Assembly: GCA_903847485.1 (NCBI GenBank)
Contig: CAINDV010000809.1
Location: 1-33,042, forward strand
Direction: 5' to 3'
Source of the DNA: an uncultured Verrucomicrobiota bacterium
Lineage (GTDB): Bacteria > Verrucomicrobiota > Verrucomicrobiia > Limisphaerales > JAJXZI01
DNA length: 33,042 bases
A program made the translations under genes and the position numbers. Positions 7,301 to 15,906 of the stretch are shown piece by piece. The notes below the pieces were generated by a model that had not been told where the DNA came from, did no database searches, and saw only the letters and a program-made list of their open reading frames with translations. Each line of letters begins with the position of its first letter. The stretch's first letter is position 1.

Positions 7301-9722
7301 CGGGCGGACCAGAAACGGGTTTGTCACAACCAGGGGAGGCGACCAACTCCGCACTTGATTTCAGACCGAGAAACTCTGCCAATACGGCCTCGGCACTATG
7401 GCCGGCCAGCGCCCAGATCTCCATCTCGCCCAATCGCTGACCACCGCCAAGCTTCCTGCCGTGAATTGCCTGACCGGTTTTGGTCGAATACAAAGCGTCT
7501 TGGCCTCCGCGGCGCGCCTGCGACTTCAATTCGGCGACATGCCTCAAACGGACGATGTGCTGGAACCCAACCGTCACTGGTGAGATCGTCATGGTGCCAT
7601 CCGGCAACACGAGACGGATGCGCCCGTAGGGGTCCAGACCGGTCTTCTCCAGCCATTGTTGCACTTTGTCATGGCTGAGCGCGTCGGAGAATGGTGCGGC
7701 CATGGGCGTGCTCTCCGCGAAACCTGGCTTGAGCAAATCGCCGGCTTGGCATTGCCCAGAGTGCAACACCCACCCAAGGTGCGTCTCGATGAGTTGTCCG
7801 AGATTCATCCGCGAGATGACACCGTGGGGATTGAGCAGCACATCAATCGTCCGTCCACGAAGTTCTTCTGGCAAAGTCTGAGAATCGGGGAGGCGGGGCA
7901 TCTTATCCGCGTGCAGGATCGCCCCGACAACGCCCTTGTTCCCGTGACGGCCCATGAGCTTGTCGCCGGGGCGGACGGGGATCGGTAGCTCCAGCTCGTA
8001 TTCGAGAACGCCACCGGTCCACTCCGATCTCCTGTCAAACCGGATCGCCTTTAGGATGGCGGGGGTCCGTTCCTCGTAGAGGATGGCAAGGCGTTTCGAG
8101 TCGGCTTTGCCTTCCCATACAAACGAGGCAAGAGGACTTCCCGCCACCAATTCGGTGCCCGCTTTGGCCAAGCCTTTCTCGCTCCACTTCCACACGGTCT
8201 GCTCGACCGGGTCTGCGGGCACCCAGCCCAGTTTGATCGGCCTGCGCACTCGTTTATAGAACGCGAGGTCCAGCAAACCCTTGTCCACGACCTGCTGGCC
8301 GAGCACGATGGCATCTTCGAAGTTCATTCCGTGCCAGGGCAGATATGCCACGAGCAGATCGTGTCCAAGACCGAACCCACCTTCGACCGAGATCGCTCCC
8401 GGACACACTCCGATTTCAACCAGCGGTCTTACGAATTCCTGGAGCACAACCTCCCGGCCTGTCGTGACAGCCGGTCGGCTCGGTTTTCGCACGGGAACCG
8501 CCTGCCGGAGGTTTTTCGCGCCCATCATGTTTCGGGCACCATCGTTGTGGGCAAAAAACGGCACCAAGGCCGCGCCGAAACCGATCTCCGCCGCACTCTC
8601 TGTGGCCGGATGGATGTGGCCATCGAAATCCACACTGGTGCCCGCCGCAAGCTGGAGCGATAAACCGACCTGTTCGGATTCCGGACTCTCGACCGGGCAC
8701 AGCCTGCCTCGGAACGACGGATGGTTTTGCCGGAACACGGCCGGAACTTCATCCAGCTTCGAGGCTGGCAAATGGACGCGGCGCACACGGGTGATGCGAG
8801 ACGCGAGGTCGAGCGGGTTGATTGGGTCAACCCAATCCGTCTTGTCCGCAGACTTGTGGGCGTGGATTGCCCAAACCAGACGTTGCGCCGCAGTCTGCTT
8901 CCCGCGCTGAACGGCGAGCCAAGCTTCCCGTGCAAGATCCAGGGTACCAGCCTCAACCCCCGAGAGGACAAGCGCGGCTCGCTTGCCAAGTTTCCCCTCA
9001 TTCTCTTCTAGCACCAGTTTGAGGAACTCACGGGCTATCCGATGTTTCAGCCAGACAGGATACGTAACAAGAATCCGATGGGAGAGATCATCCTCGTCCG
9101 AGGCCTCTGATGGGTTGGCGTGGATCGCTTCGATTACGGCGTCCCAATCCTTGGGCCGTCCACGCACTGGTAGATACGAGCGTAGCCAGCCCGGGTAGAC
9201 TGTAGCTGACCCAAAATAGCGTAGGAAATTCAACCGCTTTCGTTCCTCCGTGGTTGGCTTGTTCAACGTGGCCCCAACAAATCGGCCACCAGGCAACCCA
9301 ATCCGCCATTGAATGTTGTCCCGCCGCGCTTCACTGGTCGGCCGGACCAGCCGGAATCCTGGCTCCTCACCTAACCATGAAGCCCAAACCGACACCAACC
9401 CGTGTTGGAAATCGGGCCGGTGTGAAAAGAACGCACCATGGAACGGCATCGGGACCACCAGTTCTATTGCGTCGTCGCCCCACTGGCATCGAACGCATCC
9501 AGATAGATCGGTGTTTTCCTCAAATGCCCGCTTCGCTTCAGCGAATGTCGGTGGCCCAGTTTTAACTCGCAACCTGTCCACAACACGAGGACGCTCCTCG
9601 CTAGCCAGATCTCCGAGCCAGACAGAAATCGAGAAACCGCACGAATCCGCCCAATGCTGACCGGACAGTTCATCAATCCAGAGTCCGTGGTTGCTGTCAA
9701 TATTCATCTCCTTCGTCCTCAT
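4365..9722 (-). CDS. Single-chain RNA polymerase, fused beta and beta' subunits, reduced
   Basis: The 1785 residues contain both large polymerase subunits in one chain. Beta motifs: CPVESPESEQVGL (342-354), GMNFEDAI (465-472), GDKLMGRHGNKG (586-597, both catalytic-centre Lys kept), NPHGVISRMNLGQ (631-643), GGQRLGEMEIWAL (760-772). Beta' motifs: GGLFDPRIFG (1037-1046), GRRVDRSAR (1191-1199), LLNRQPSLHR (1283-1292), the catalytic loop ADFDGDEM (1323-1330) with all three Mg-binding Asp, the bridge-helix region (about 1560-1591), a four-Cys zinc site (1605, 1617, 1624, 1627) and a trigger loop (1648-1665, His1664). E. coli beta plus beta' total about 2750 residues, so about a third is missing, including the N-terminal beta' zinc ribbon. 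Residues 830-1005 fit neither subunit. No alpha or omega gene is seen. ATG at 9722 overlaps the preceding stop (ATGA). Not a housekeeping enzyme, judging by reduction and context. Confidence 0.95.
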   Translation of the reverse strand: MRTKEMNIDSNHGLWIDELSGQHWADSCGFSISVWLGDLASEERPRVVDRLRVKTGPPTFAEAKRAFEENTDLSGCVRCQWGDDAIELVVPMPFHGAFFSHRPDFQHGLVSVWASWLGEEPGFRLVRPTSEARRDNIQWRIGLPGGRFVGATLNKPTTEERKRLNFLRYFGSATVYPGWLRSYLPVRGRPKDWDAVIEAIHANPSEASDEDDLSHRILVTYPVWLKHRIAREFLKLVLEENEGKLGKRAALVLSGVEAGTLDLAREAWLAVQRGKQTAAQRLVWAIHAHKSADKTDWVDPINPLDLASRITRVRRVHLPASKLDEVPAVFRQNHPSFRGRLCPVESPESEQVGLSLQLAAGTSVDFDGHIHPATESAAEIGFGAALVPFFAHNDGARNMMGAKNLRQAVPVRKPSRPAVTTGREVVLQEFVRPLVEIGVCPGAISVEGGFGLGHDLLVAYLPWHGMNFEDAIVLGQQVVDKGLLDLAFYKRVRRPIKLGWVPADPVEQTVWKWSEKGLAKAGTELVAGSPLASFVWEGKADSKRLAILYEERTPAILKAIRFDRRSEWTGGVLEYELELPIPVRPGDKLMGRHGNKGVVGAILHADKMPRLPDSQTLPEELRGRTIDVLLNPHGVISRMNLGQLIETHLGWVLHSGQCQAGDLLKPGFAESTPMAAPFSDALSHDKVQQWLEKTGLDPYGRIRLVLPDGTMTISPVTVGFQHIVRLRHVAELKSQARRGGQDALYSTKTGQAIHGRKLGGGQRLGEMEIWALAGHSAEAVLAEFLGLKSSAELVASPGCDKPVSGPPGCTGYSRTLQDWLSALLINLDVGDDHVRLSFSDSATLPAFAGQVNSPRGLDSCVTASFACRQGGNKKPCDFRLLNGDQIAFAPPTQGGQAKAPTLALRDLLDHLLLLPGGALRRDEATFALALKDMETGQAAGVLSFEFTAATDQLKGVARPVAGKQPTRWPLSLQEVYLYGRFDKGDGKNWSADDLLAEFEKEGAQRSVAEMRITCPDHSTSRLAGAKPFGQVLRGTPGGLFDPRIFGSGIPTSTDRNSNRWGYIGLPIEIPYPLHVFLTTSRSPKDQAKAFDSFLKVHKIERPAIPMIQRIPVLPSRYRMPANTKGGLIADVIERRGYAPLVQSCLRYEHAKDDEQRTKIASQIERQVETLFQMLVEALRHKSGMIRRHGLGRRVDRSARLVVTPNPELDWDDAGIPTTVLLELIGDLVAAWLEGRSATEKAHEPMANLARLSWLHPKEDPLALAEAQRSLRKYLEAHPNFVVLLNRQPSLHRDSFQAFHPVPLPPEAGDVIQLCPLTCKGFAADFDGDEMVIHVPLGADAQKEAARLLPSRNLFSLATEAPGNVLAHFDQDFVLGTYWLGAVGANETNAALGASLPGDCCRTLIPAARRMSKGDGIKLLSHLATNHPDKAAQCIAEWMRMAFAACSKMGVSFGFYELREIASRIAADVTRVCENKNGKSNDELQKISGEALDRIVADPSDFGCPGLHFAAMALSGARGKKQVRQIIAARGLLEPGTTGFKVGEDMGRFFFRQSLVDGLGPEEAFFAAMNARSSMCDKKLGTGYAGALTRALVFALWPYRIVSADCGSKEQRRNPATCLVQDGFCAACYGALPGGTLPEMGFPAGLIAAQSIGERGTQLSMQSFHTGQSAVDIHYVRRVLGIGAKLPPPEFRFVNPAEAQLFLKKLRGSDAYQDVLARHFEIVWKVLSWSQNKDLLSAIVAQDSITRLAHRDQPREIALAALTGQECPRANPFAKVLFGGFGKAAT

Positions 9723-12700
9723 CCCTTCAGCAATTTATCTTTGACCACCTGCAGGAAGCGATCTCGATCAACCCTCAACACAACTCCCGTAACTTCATTG
9801 CCTCGGTCTCGAAAGAGTCGCGTGGGCCGGAAGTCTGCAGAGGTTGCTCCGGAAAACGCTCCCAGCCCAGAAGGTGCAATTTCTACGTAGTACGTATCAC
9901 TGGTGAAAAACTCTGGCCAAAGAACGTATCCCACAGCCATTGGGTCGTGAAGCGGACAGCCATCCATCGCTTGGTTCCGATTGTAAAACTCCATGTAATG
10001 AGCTGTAAGCGCTTGAATGAATTTCGCATAGTGATTCCCACTACGGCAAAGATCGTTCACCATACTCCTCTGCAAAACGGCACGATGCGTAATATCCAGT
10101 GGAATAAAATTATGTTCAATATCATGCTGCTGACAGAAAGCTAAAACAACCCTAGCGCTCTCCGGGTCTGAATGAATGTTGAATTCGGCTTTGGCCGCTC
10201 GATTCCCCGGTTCGTCAAATGCTCCGCCCATGATCACAATCGCTTTCAATTGCTTGACGGCCTCAGGACAGATCTGCGTGAGCTTTGCCAGATTCGTCAG
10301 TGGTCCGGTCGCAACGAATGTAATATCTCCTCTTTCATGCTGCGCAACCACACGGTCAAACCCAGCAGCCAAGTCACCCCACTCCGGCATCTTGAAATCC
10401 GGAATAAATTCGTCAATGTTACCTATTCCTTGTTTCCCGTGAACATTACTTGCGTCTGGTCTTGCTCCTAAAGGTGCAAACCCCTTGAAGAGGGGCGGCT
10501 TGGGAAACACGCCAGAGTAAGCGACAATCTTGGCGCTATTGGTTAAAACTTGCTCTAGGGAAACATTCCCCCCCACGGCGGACACCCCAACAACTTTACA
10601 GCGTTTAGGTGAGCGCAATGCCAAAAGTAACCCCATCGCGTCATCCACCCCCGTGTCAACATCAAGCCAGAGCACTTCAGGTGGTCGGCTATGTGGCGAC
10701 ATACGCAATGCTTGAGAGCAGCGTTCAATGCGCGACCTCTGGGTTTTGAAAAGCTTGAACGAGGCTGCAAGGATCTCCGAAAGATCGGCCACAACAGTGT
10801 CATCAGGGCTGACAATTTCAATTTCCTCGCACACCTCCAAAGGCTCGCCTTGGCTGTCATCTACGCGGAACATATCTACGCGGAAAATATCGAGATGCAA
10901 TTGAGCCCATTTACCAAGGCCATTACCAACGACTTCCAAGGTGCATCGTTCGTTCTCAATGACGGCAATGGGCTCGAACTTCTTCCCACAACTTTCCGAC
11001 AATTTCAAAGCTACATTCCTTGGAACCTGCCTTGGCCGCTTCTGCGCTTCGCATGGCTTTGTAAGCTTGCCACTTGTTGCGAATTTTAGGTAATCCTGCC
11101 CTTTCACAATCGGACGCTTAATTTCAAATGAGCTCTTCTTGTCGATCGTCCGCCACCGGCAGGAGATTCCTTTTGATGTAAGCGCAAAGCGCCCTTCTGC
11201 GTCTATCCATTCGTCGTAGTAAACGTCCTTGATTGCTCGGCGTTCCAGCCTCTCAACCGTGTAGTCTCCAAACCTTCCCATGCGTCCAATGAGGCGAAGC
11301 AAAGCCCTGGCAAAGTGCCTGGATTGGAAAACAAATTTGAATTCATATAGCTGCTTTGGCTCGTCTTTGTGTGGAACATCCTTCTGGTGCGCTTTGAGTA
11401 ATCGCTCCTGTCGGTTGATCACTACCTGCAAGAGGCTTATCTTTGTTAGCGTTTCGTCATTTCCCCACTCGGTGCCTCCCAAGCGGATAAATTGTGTCAA
11501 ATCACGGCCAACATTATCAATGGCATCAAACTCATCCACCACATCACAAATCACGCTGAGAGCCGCTATGAGTGATAAAGACTTTCCACACCTTCCTTCT
11601 TGGGCATTGTCCAGCCAGCCATCTAACGCGTCCTTGATTTGGCCTACCACTTCGACGTCTTTACTATTCCGTGGGATGTTGAATTGCTCCCGCAGAAACT
11701 GGAACACGTCGGTGACGAGCATCCCGCAGGCAAGCGACCATTCCTTGATTGGCTTGACACTTGGCCAAGGCCAAGGAACGTTCTTTACCGCGATGGGCAA
11801 CGGACAATTAAACCGGATGTTCACCACGCCATCCTCAATCACTACAGCAGAGACGACTTGACGTTTCAAATCCTCCCGATTCTGCATGTCGGCCCGGCCA
11901 TCGGCTTGCAACAAGAATGGAGCGGGAACTCTGGAGCTATCCATTTCAATGGCATCGGCAAATCGGAAAATCGTTGATAAGTGCCGCGCGGCTCGGCGGT
12001 CGGGCAAACGAAGCGTTCTCGCCGTTCTAGTGAGCAGTCGGCGCACCTTGGCTAAATCCAACTTGTATTGTCGGATCTTCTTCACACCGGATGAATCCCG
12101 CTTAAGTTGAGCGAATGTCTTCTTATCCAATGACAGAACACGCGAATGATAGGCCGAGATTATGGCTGCCAACGAATGGGACTTTGGTGAGATTTCCATC
12201 AACTTATGGACAAGCGCCAGCAGCTCCGGGTCCAGTTTGGTATTAGGATCATCGGGATCTACAAGCGCCAAGAAACTCGTCAAAGCATGTTGCTTGCGAG
12301 CCAGTTCAAGACCGCTGTGAGTGCGCTCCCCGAAACCCTCCGCCCCAAGTGGAAACATCCCGAATTCGTGGCAGAGCACAGCGATATACAGACCGAGCAA
12401 CTCCTCTTCATCAAACTGGATTGCGCTTTTGGCATCGCCATTCTGATTCAGTTGACCTCGCAACAGCAACGGGCGCAAGAGTTGTTCAATCTTCTCAAGC
12501 AGCGCAACGATGTGCCGTCCGCCGTGGTCGTTGAAGAATCGAAAGTAGCTGTCATCCACAGCATGGAATCCGTCCAGCAATTTGAGACACCACAGCGTGT
12601 AATCAACAGCAACCTTGCGAAGCGCGGGGGTAACAATCGTATGGTCGAAAAGGGGATTGAGTAGGGAGTAGTGACGACGAGCGTTGCCAACCGGAAGCCA

Positions 12701-14068
12701 CTCTTCAAAGACGGATGCGAGGTCTTGGATCGTGCTAGTCTTCTTGAACAGGTAGCCATTGTGAAGTGTAGCCGAAGCGGCCAGTTCGGAACTAAGTGAA
12801 GAAGTCCAAACAATCACCGGAAGCCATCTCACGCGCTTTCGAAGCCTCTCGATCAATTCAATTCCGCGTGTGCCTGGTAAATATACATCTTGCAACACCA
12901 GATCGTAACGTAAAATGAAGTTATCCAGATCTCCTCGGCCAATGATTGATTTGGCATCGGTGGAATAATCTATTTCGATTTTCACTGGCTTGCCGAGCTT
13001 CTTAGCCGCGATTGTTTCTGCCGCGAGTTTTGCTCCGAGGACAATAGTGCTGGACCAGCAGCTTGCATGATCGTCCACCACGAGAATCCTATAAACCGTG
13101 TCGCATTTGGGCACCCCAATTTCGTCTGGGGCGGGTTCCTCTAACAGGTTGATCGTGCTGGTGCTGGCGCCGGGTTCGCCCTTCGCTATTGAACGGATAT
13201 CCGTTAGCAACGACATCATCCGTTCGAGTTCCTGGACTTTATCTTTCAACCCATCAGTTTGCAGGTCTGGTGTGATACAAAGCCACTCGGCTAAGCGGCC
13301 CCAAGATTCGAAAAGTTGCGCTGCAAGTTCGTTGTAAAATGGTGATCTTGGGTCAAGGCGTTTATGGGGCCGCCGTTTCGGGGGCTTTTCTGCGTTGGGA
13401 TTTTCGTCATTTATCTCCTTTCGTGCGTCTCCCAGCTTCTTGCACGCATCCTTACGAGCTTTCGCACTCGACATTATCCAAGATTCCCATGCGTCCTTGC
13501 GATCCGTGTCCTCTGGCTTTTTTAGAATCAACATCCGCGCCGGCCCGAGCATGATGTTTGTGACATCGGTCGCACCGCCGTGGCTGAACTCTGGCAGGAG
13601 TTTGATTAGTTCTTTGGCGTCTGCCACTGGGCGACAGGGACGCAAGTTCAGCGCAAAGTCCTTGTTTACAGCTTTGAATCGTTCCTGAATCTCCTGCGAC
13701 AACAAGACGGCATTGGGCGTAACAGAGTTGCTACGTTGGCCACAGACGCCCCGCCAGCGTGGTTCTAATTCCACCCACGGTTTGCTGTGTTTATCTTCCG
13801 TTTGCCAGGTGACATGAATGAAGAACTCGCAACTGGCGCGTTCCAATTCAACAAACCGATTCCAGAAATCTCTGGCGTCTGGTTCGAAAGTGAGCGCAAG
13901 GCCAATTCGACACTCATCCTTGCCTTTGCTTTTCTGAATCGCCTCCCCGCAGTGCAGGACATCCTGTTCTTTCACCAACCCGTTCAGATACAAGGGCAAC
14001 ACCTGTCGCCAGGCCTTCCACGCAGGCGACTCGTTGGTGTCGGCGATGATGATCTTGAGATGACTCAT
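9719..14068 (-). CDS. Receiver / HD-like / nucleoside hydrolase fusion protein
   Basis: A 1449-residue fusion. Residues 1-300 are unrecognised. Residues 326-445 form a complete receiver: Asp332/Asp333, phospho-acceptor Asp394 (LQDVYLPG), Thr422, and a terminal Lys (GYLFKK). Residues 555-720 look like an HD-type phosphohydrolase fold with the HD pair changed to His-Glu (LCHEFG, 567-568), plus AYHSR (His641) and RFADAIEMD (702-710). Residues 720-1130 are unrecognised. Residues 1130-1449 are a full-length inosine-uridine-type nucleoside hydrolase: DVDTGVDD (1136-1143) for calcium and ribose binding, IMGGAF (1279-1284), AEFN (1294-1297), and CPLHDPMAV with His1374. Such enzymes cut the N-glycosidic bond of ribonucleosides. 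ATGA overlaps link it to the AAA+ gene before it and the polymerase after it. The gene looks more A/T-rich than its neighbours. The likely logic is a phosphorylation-controlled enzyme, but no kinase is visible nearby. Confidence 0.88.
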   Translation of the reverse strand: MSHLKIIIADTNESPAWKAWRQVLPLYLNGLVKEQDVLHCGEAIQKSKGKDECRIGLALTFEPDARDFWNRFVELERASCEFFIHVTWQTEDKHSKPWVELEPRWRGVCGQRSNSVTPNAVLLSQEIQERFKAVNKDFALNLRPCRPVADAKELIKLLPEFSHGGATDVTNIMLGPARMLILKKPEDTDRKDAWESWIMSSAKARKDACKKLGDARKEINDENPNAEKPPKRRPHKRLDPRSPFYNELAAQLFESWGRLAEWLCITPDLQTDGLKDKVQELERMMSLLTDIRSIAKGEPGASTSTINLLEEPAPDEIGVPKCDTVYRILVVDDHASCWSSTIVLGAKLAAETIAAKKLGKPVKIEIDYSTDAKSIIGRGDLDNFILRYDLVLQDVYLPGTRGIELIERLRKRVRWLPVIVWTSSLSSELAASATLHNGYLFKKTSTIQDLASVFEEWLPVGNARRHYSLLNPLFDHTIVTPALRKVAVDYTLWCLKLLDGFHAVDDSYFRFFNDHGGRHIVALLEKIEQLLRPLLLRGQLNQNGDAKSAIQFDEEELLGLYIAVLCHEFGMFPLGAEGFGERTHSGLELARKQHALTSFLALVDPDDPNTKLDPELLALVHKLMEISPKSHSLAAIISAYHSRVLSLDKKTFAQLKRDSSGVKKIRQYKLDLAKVRRLLTRTARTLRLPDRRAARHLSTIFRFADAIEMDSSRVPAPFLLQADGRADMQNREDLKRQVVSAVVIEDGVVNIRFNCPLPIAVKNVPWPWPSVKPIKEWSLACGMLVTDVFQFLREQFNIPRNSKDVEVVGQIKDALDGWLDNAQEGRCGKSLSLIAALSVICDVVDEFDAIDNVGRDLTQFIRLGGTEWGNDETLTKISLLQVVINRQERLLKAHQKDVPHKDEPKQLYEFKFVFQSRHFARALLRLIGRMGRFGDYTVERLERRAIKDVYYDEWIDAEGRFALTSKGISCRWRTIDKKSSFEIKRPIVKGQDYLKFATSGKLTKPCEAQKRPRQVPRNVALKLSESCGKKFEPIAVIENERCTLEVVGNGLGKWAQLHLDIFRVDMFRVDDSQGEPLEVCEEIEIVSPDDTVVADLSEILAASFKLFKTQRSRIERCSQALRMSPHSRPPEVLWLDVDTGVDDAMGLLLALRSPKRCKVVGVSAVGGNVSLEQVLTNSAKIVAYSGVFPKPPLFKGFAPLGARPDASNVHGKQGIGNIDEFIPDFKMPEWGDLAAGFDRVVAQHERGDITFVATGPLTNLAKLTQICPEAVKQLKAIVIMGGAFDEPGNRAAKAEFNIHSDPESARVVLAFCQQHDIEHNFIPLDITHRAVLQRSMVNDLCRSGNHYAKFIQALTAHYMEFYNRNQAMDGCPLHDPMAVGYVLWPEFFTSDTYYVEIAPSGLGAFSGATSADFRPTRLFRDRGNEVTGVVLRVDRDRFLQVVKDKLLKG

Positions 14069-15906
14069 GTGATTGTCCCTTCCCCTTCCGACTTACTACC
14101 GTTTGCGCGCGACATCGTAGGCTGGGACTTTGGGCGAAGGCGGTGGGCAATCGCGTGGGCTTCACGCAACGCGGGATCTTCAAGCAGACCGCTAGTGCTA
14201 GAAGCATTCTCCTTGAGTAAACGCTTCACAAGGTCCGCTGCTTTGGACGCGGTCAATGCGCGGTTTCCAGTCAGAAGCTTCATCGCGGGGTGAATCAGAA
14301 TCTTCCCTTCAGGTTCATCGAGTGAAGGACGCCGCGTGGCGGTAATGGCCGCCTTTACCAATTTGGCTGTCAATTGGTCGCAAGCACCTCGGATGGCGGG
14401 GAGTTTGCCAGCAATTTCAGAAGCACTCCACGCGTCTGCAGGCACGCTGTCCAACATTCGCAACAGATCCTCCAAATTTCTGGGCGACTGAAACCGCGCG
14501 GCCTTTCCGGGCTGCTGCGCAGTAGCTGATTGGCGGATTGTGGGCACACGGATGTGAGTCACTACTAGATGCTCTACATCGGGGTTGCTGTTCACCGCCT
14601 CAAAAATGCAGTTGCGAAGCTCACGGACATTTCCCGGCCAGTCATAAGCGCACAACTTCTCCATCGCATCAGCGCCGATATCCCGATGGATGGCAGCGGT
14701 ATTCTTGGCTTCGGCCTCCCGGACAAGTTTCTCAACCAGTAGGGGTATGTCGCTCCTCCGCTCGTTTAAAGGAGGTAGAAACGCCGTGCCGCCTTCACGC
14801 AAGCGATCCAACAAGTCAGGCCGAAATCTCCCAGTGGAGGCCAGTTCTTCGACGTCGGCATTCGTGGCCGAAAGAAACCTTACGTCCACGGGGATGGACG
14901 CTTTCGCGCCAACGGGAGTAACTTTGCGATCTTCAAGGACGCGCAGAATGCCCGCCTGAGCTTCCGGCGACATGTCACGGATTTCATCGAGGAACAAGTC
15001 GCCTCCTGAAGCGGCCGGAATTAATCCTCCACGACCCTCGACTCCAGTTGCCACGCGGTTTTCGATTCCGAAAAGCTCGCTTGCAAACAATGTGGGAGAC
15101 AACACTGCTGAATTGACCGCAAGGAATGGAGTGCTGGCTGACTTGCTCCCATGCCGCCAGATGTAACGCGCCAGCAATTCCTTGCCGACGCCGCGCTCAC
15201 CGCGGATCAGGACGTTTCGGCGCGCGGATGCAGCACGCCGAGCAGCACGCAAAGCCATTAGCAACGAGCGGGAGCGCCCGACAATTTCGCCAGTCTCATC
15301 CTGAATCAAACCATGCCGCCAAAGCATTTCCTTCAAGCGGTCTGCGCTGTGAGCATCTTCGCGAGGAAGAAATCCCAACGCGCCTTTGGAGGAAAACTCC
15401 CTGCTCACATTCTTCCTCGGCATACTGGACATGATAACCACCGGCAAATCAGGAAACTCCTTGTGAATGGCTTCCAGGATTTCCAAACCAAAATAATGCT
15501 TGGGCTGGTTGTCCCGCTCGCGGCCTTCCGGCATTCCCAACGCGCGGCGTTCGCTTTGCTTGGTCACTGGCCCAGTGTAGAAACACAAATCCAGCAGGAC
15601 CATTGACCAGCACGGATTCTCTGGCCTGGGTTCACCCCAGCCCTCGCGAATGACTGTCAGCGTGGCTTCAAGATCGCTTTCAACCGTGTCTCCCACCGTT
15701 GAACACGCGGGATTCTGACCACGGAAGAAAAAAACTTGCGCGACGGGTTGTTTGATCTTGAGCGTGCCGCCTTTGCCCTTCTCATCACCTGTCACATCCT
15801 CCAAAAGATATTGGCCGCAAAGATTGGCGCGCTCCTCATTCCGACGGTCGGAATGGGTCCGCCCGAACAGATCGTCAATGATAAGGATACGGGGCAAGTG
15901 CGTCAT
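14065..15906 (-). CDS. Receiver plus sigma54-activator-class AAA+ protein with altered loop 1
   Basis: A 613-residue protein. The N-terminal 190 residues form a receiver-like domain with an insertion (Asp11/Asp12, acceptor Asp106 in VLLDL, Ser160/161), but the conserved Lys is replaced (GFLPRED), so phosphorylation signalling may be altered. The AAA+ domain has Walker A GERGVGKE (236-243), Walker B LFLDEI (304-309), arginine fingers in GRFRPDLLDRL (from 359), and the lid WPGNVREL. At the GAFTGA position it reads RVATGV (284-289), losing the Phe that contacts sigma54 in studied activators. The C-terminal 150 residues are basic and helical without a clear helix-turn-helix. ATGA overlaps join it to the genes on both sides. 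It could be a divergent activator, a non-productive partner of the GAYTGG protein, or an ATPase with a different client. Confidence 0.85.
   Translation of the reverse strand: MTHLPRILIIDDLFGRTHSDRRNEERANLCGQYLLEDVTGDEKGKGGTLKIKQPVAQVFFFRGQNPACSTVGDTVESDLEATLTVIREGWGEPRPENPCWSMVLLDLCFYTGPVTKQSERRALGMPEGRERDNQPKHYFGLEILEAIHKEFPDLPVVIMSSMPRKNVSREFSSKGALGFLPREDAHSADRLKEMLWRHGLIQDETGEIVGRSRSLLMALRAARRAASARRNVLIRGERGVGKELLARYIWRHGSKSASTPFLAVNSAVLSPTLFASELFGIENRVATGVEGRGGLIPAASGGDLFLDEIRDMSPEAQAGILRVLEDRKVTPVGAKASIPVDVRFLSATNADVEELASTGRFRPDLLDRLREGGTAFLPPLNERRSDIPLLVEKLVREAEAKNTAAIHRDIGADAMEKLCAYDWPGNVRELRNCIFEAVNSNPDVEHLVVTHIRVPTIRQSATAQQPGKAARFQSPRNLEDLLRMLDSVPADAWSASEIAGKLPAIRGACDQLTAKLVKAAITATRRPSLDEPEGKILIHPAMKLLTGNRALTASKAADLVKRLLKENASSTSGLLEDPALREAHAIAHRLRPKSQPTMSRANGSKSEGEGTIT

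Noticed and set aside
4365-9722. Housekeeping rpoBC fusion
   Set aside because: About a third shorter than normal beta plus beta', missing the N-terminal beta' zinc ribbon, changed catalytic residues, and no ribosomal or rpo neighbours.
14065-14500. Fis-type DNA-binding domain at the end of the receiver-AAA+ protein
   Set aside because: The C-terminal region is basic and helical, but no convincing helix-turn-helix pattern could be placed.
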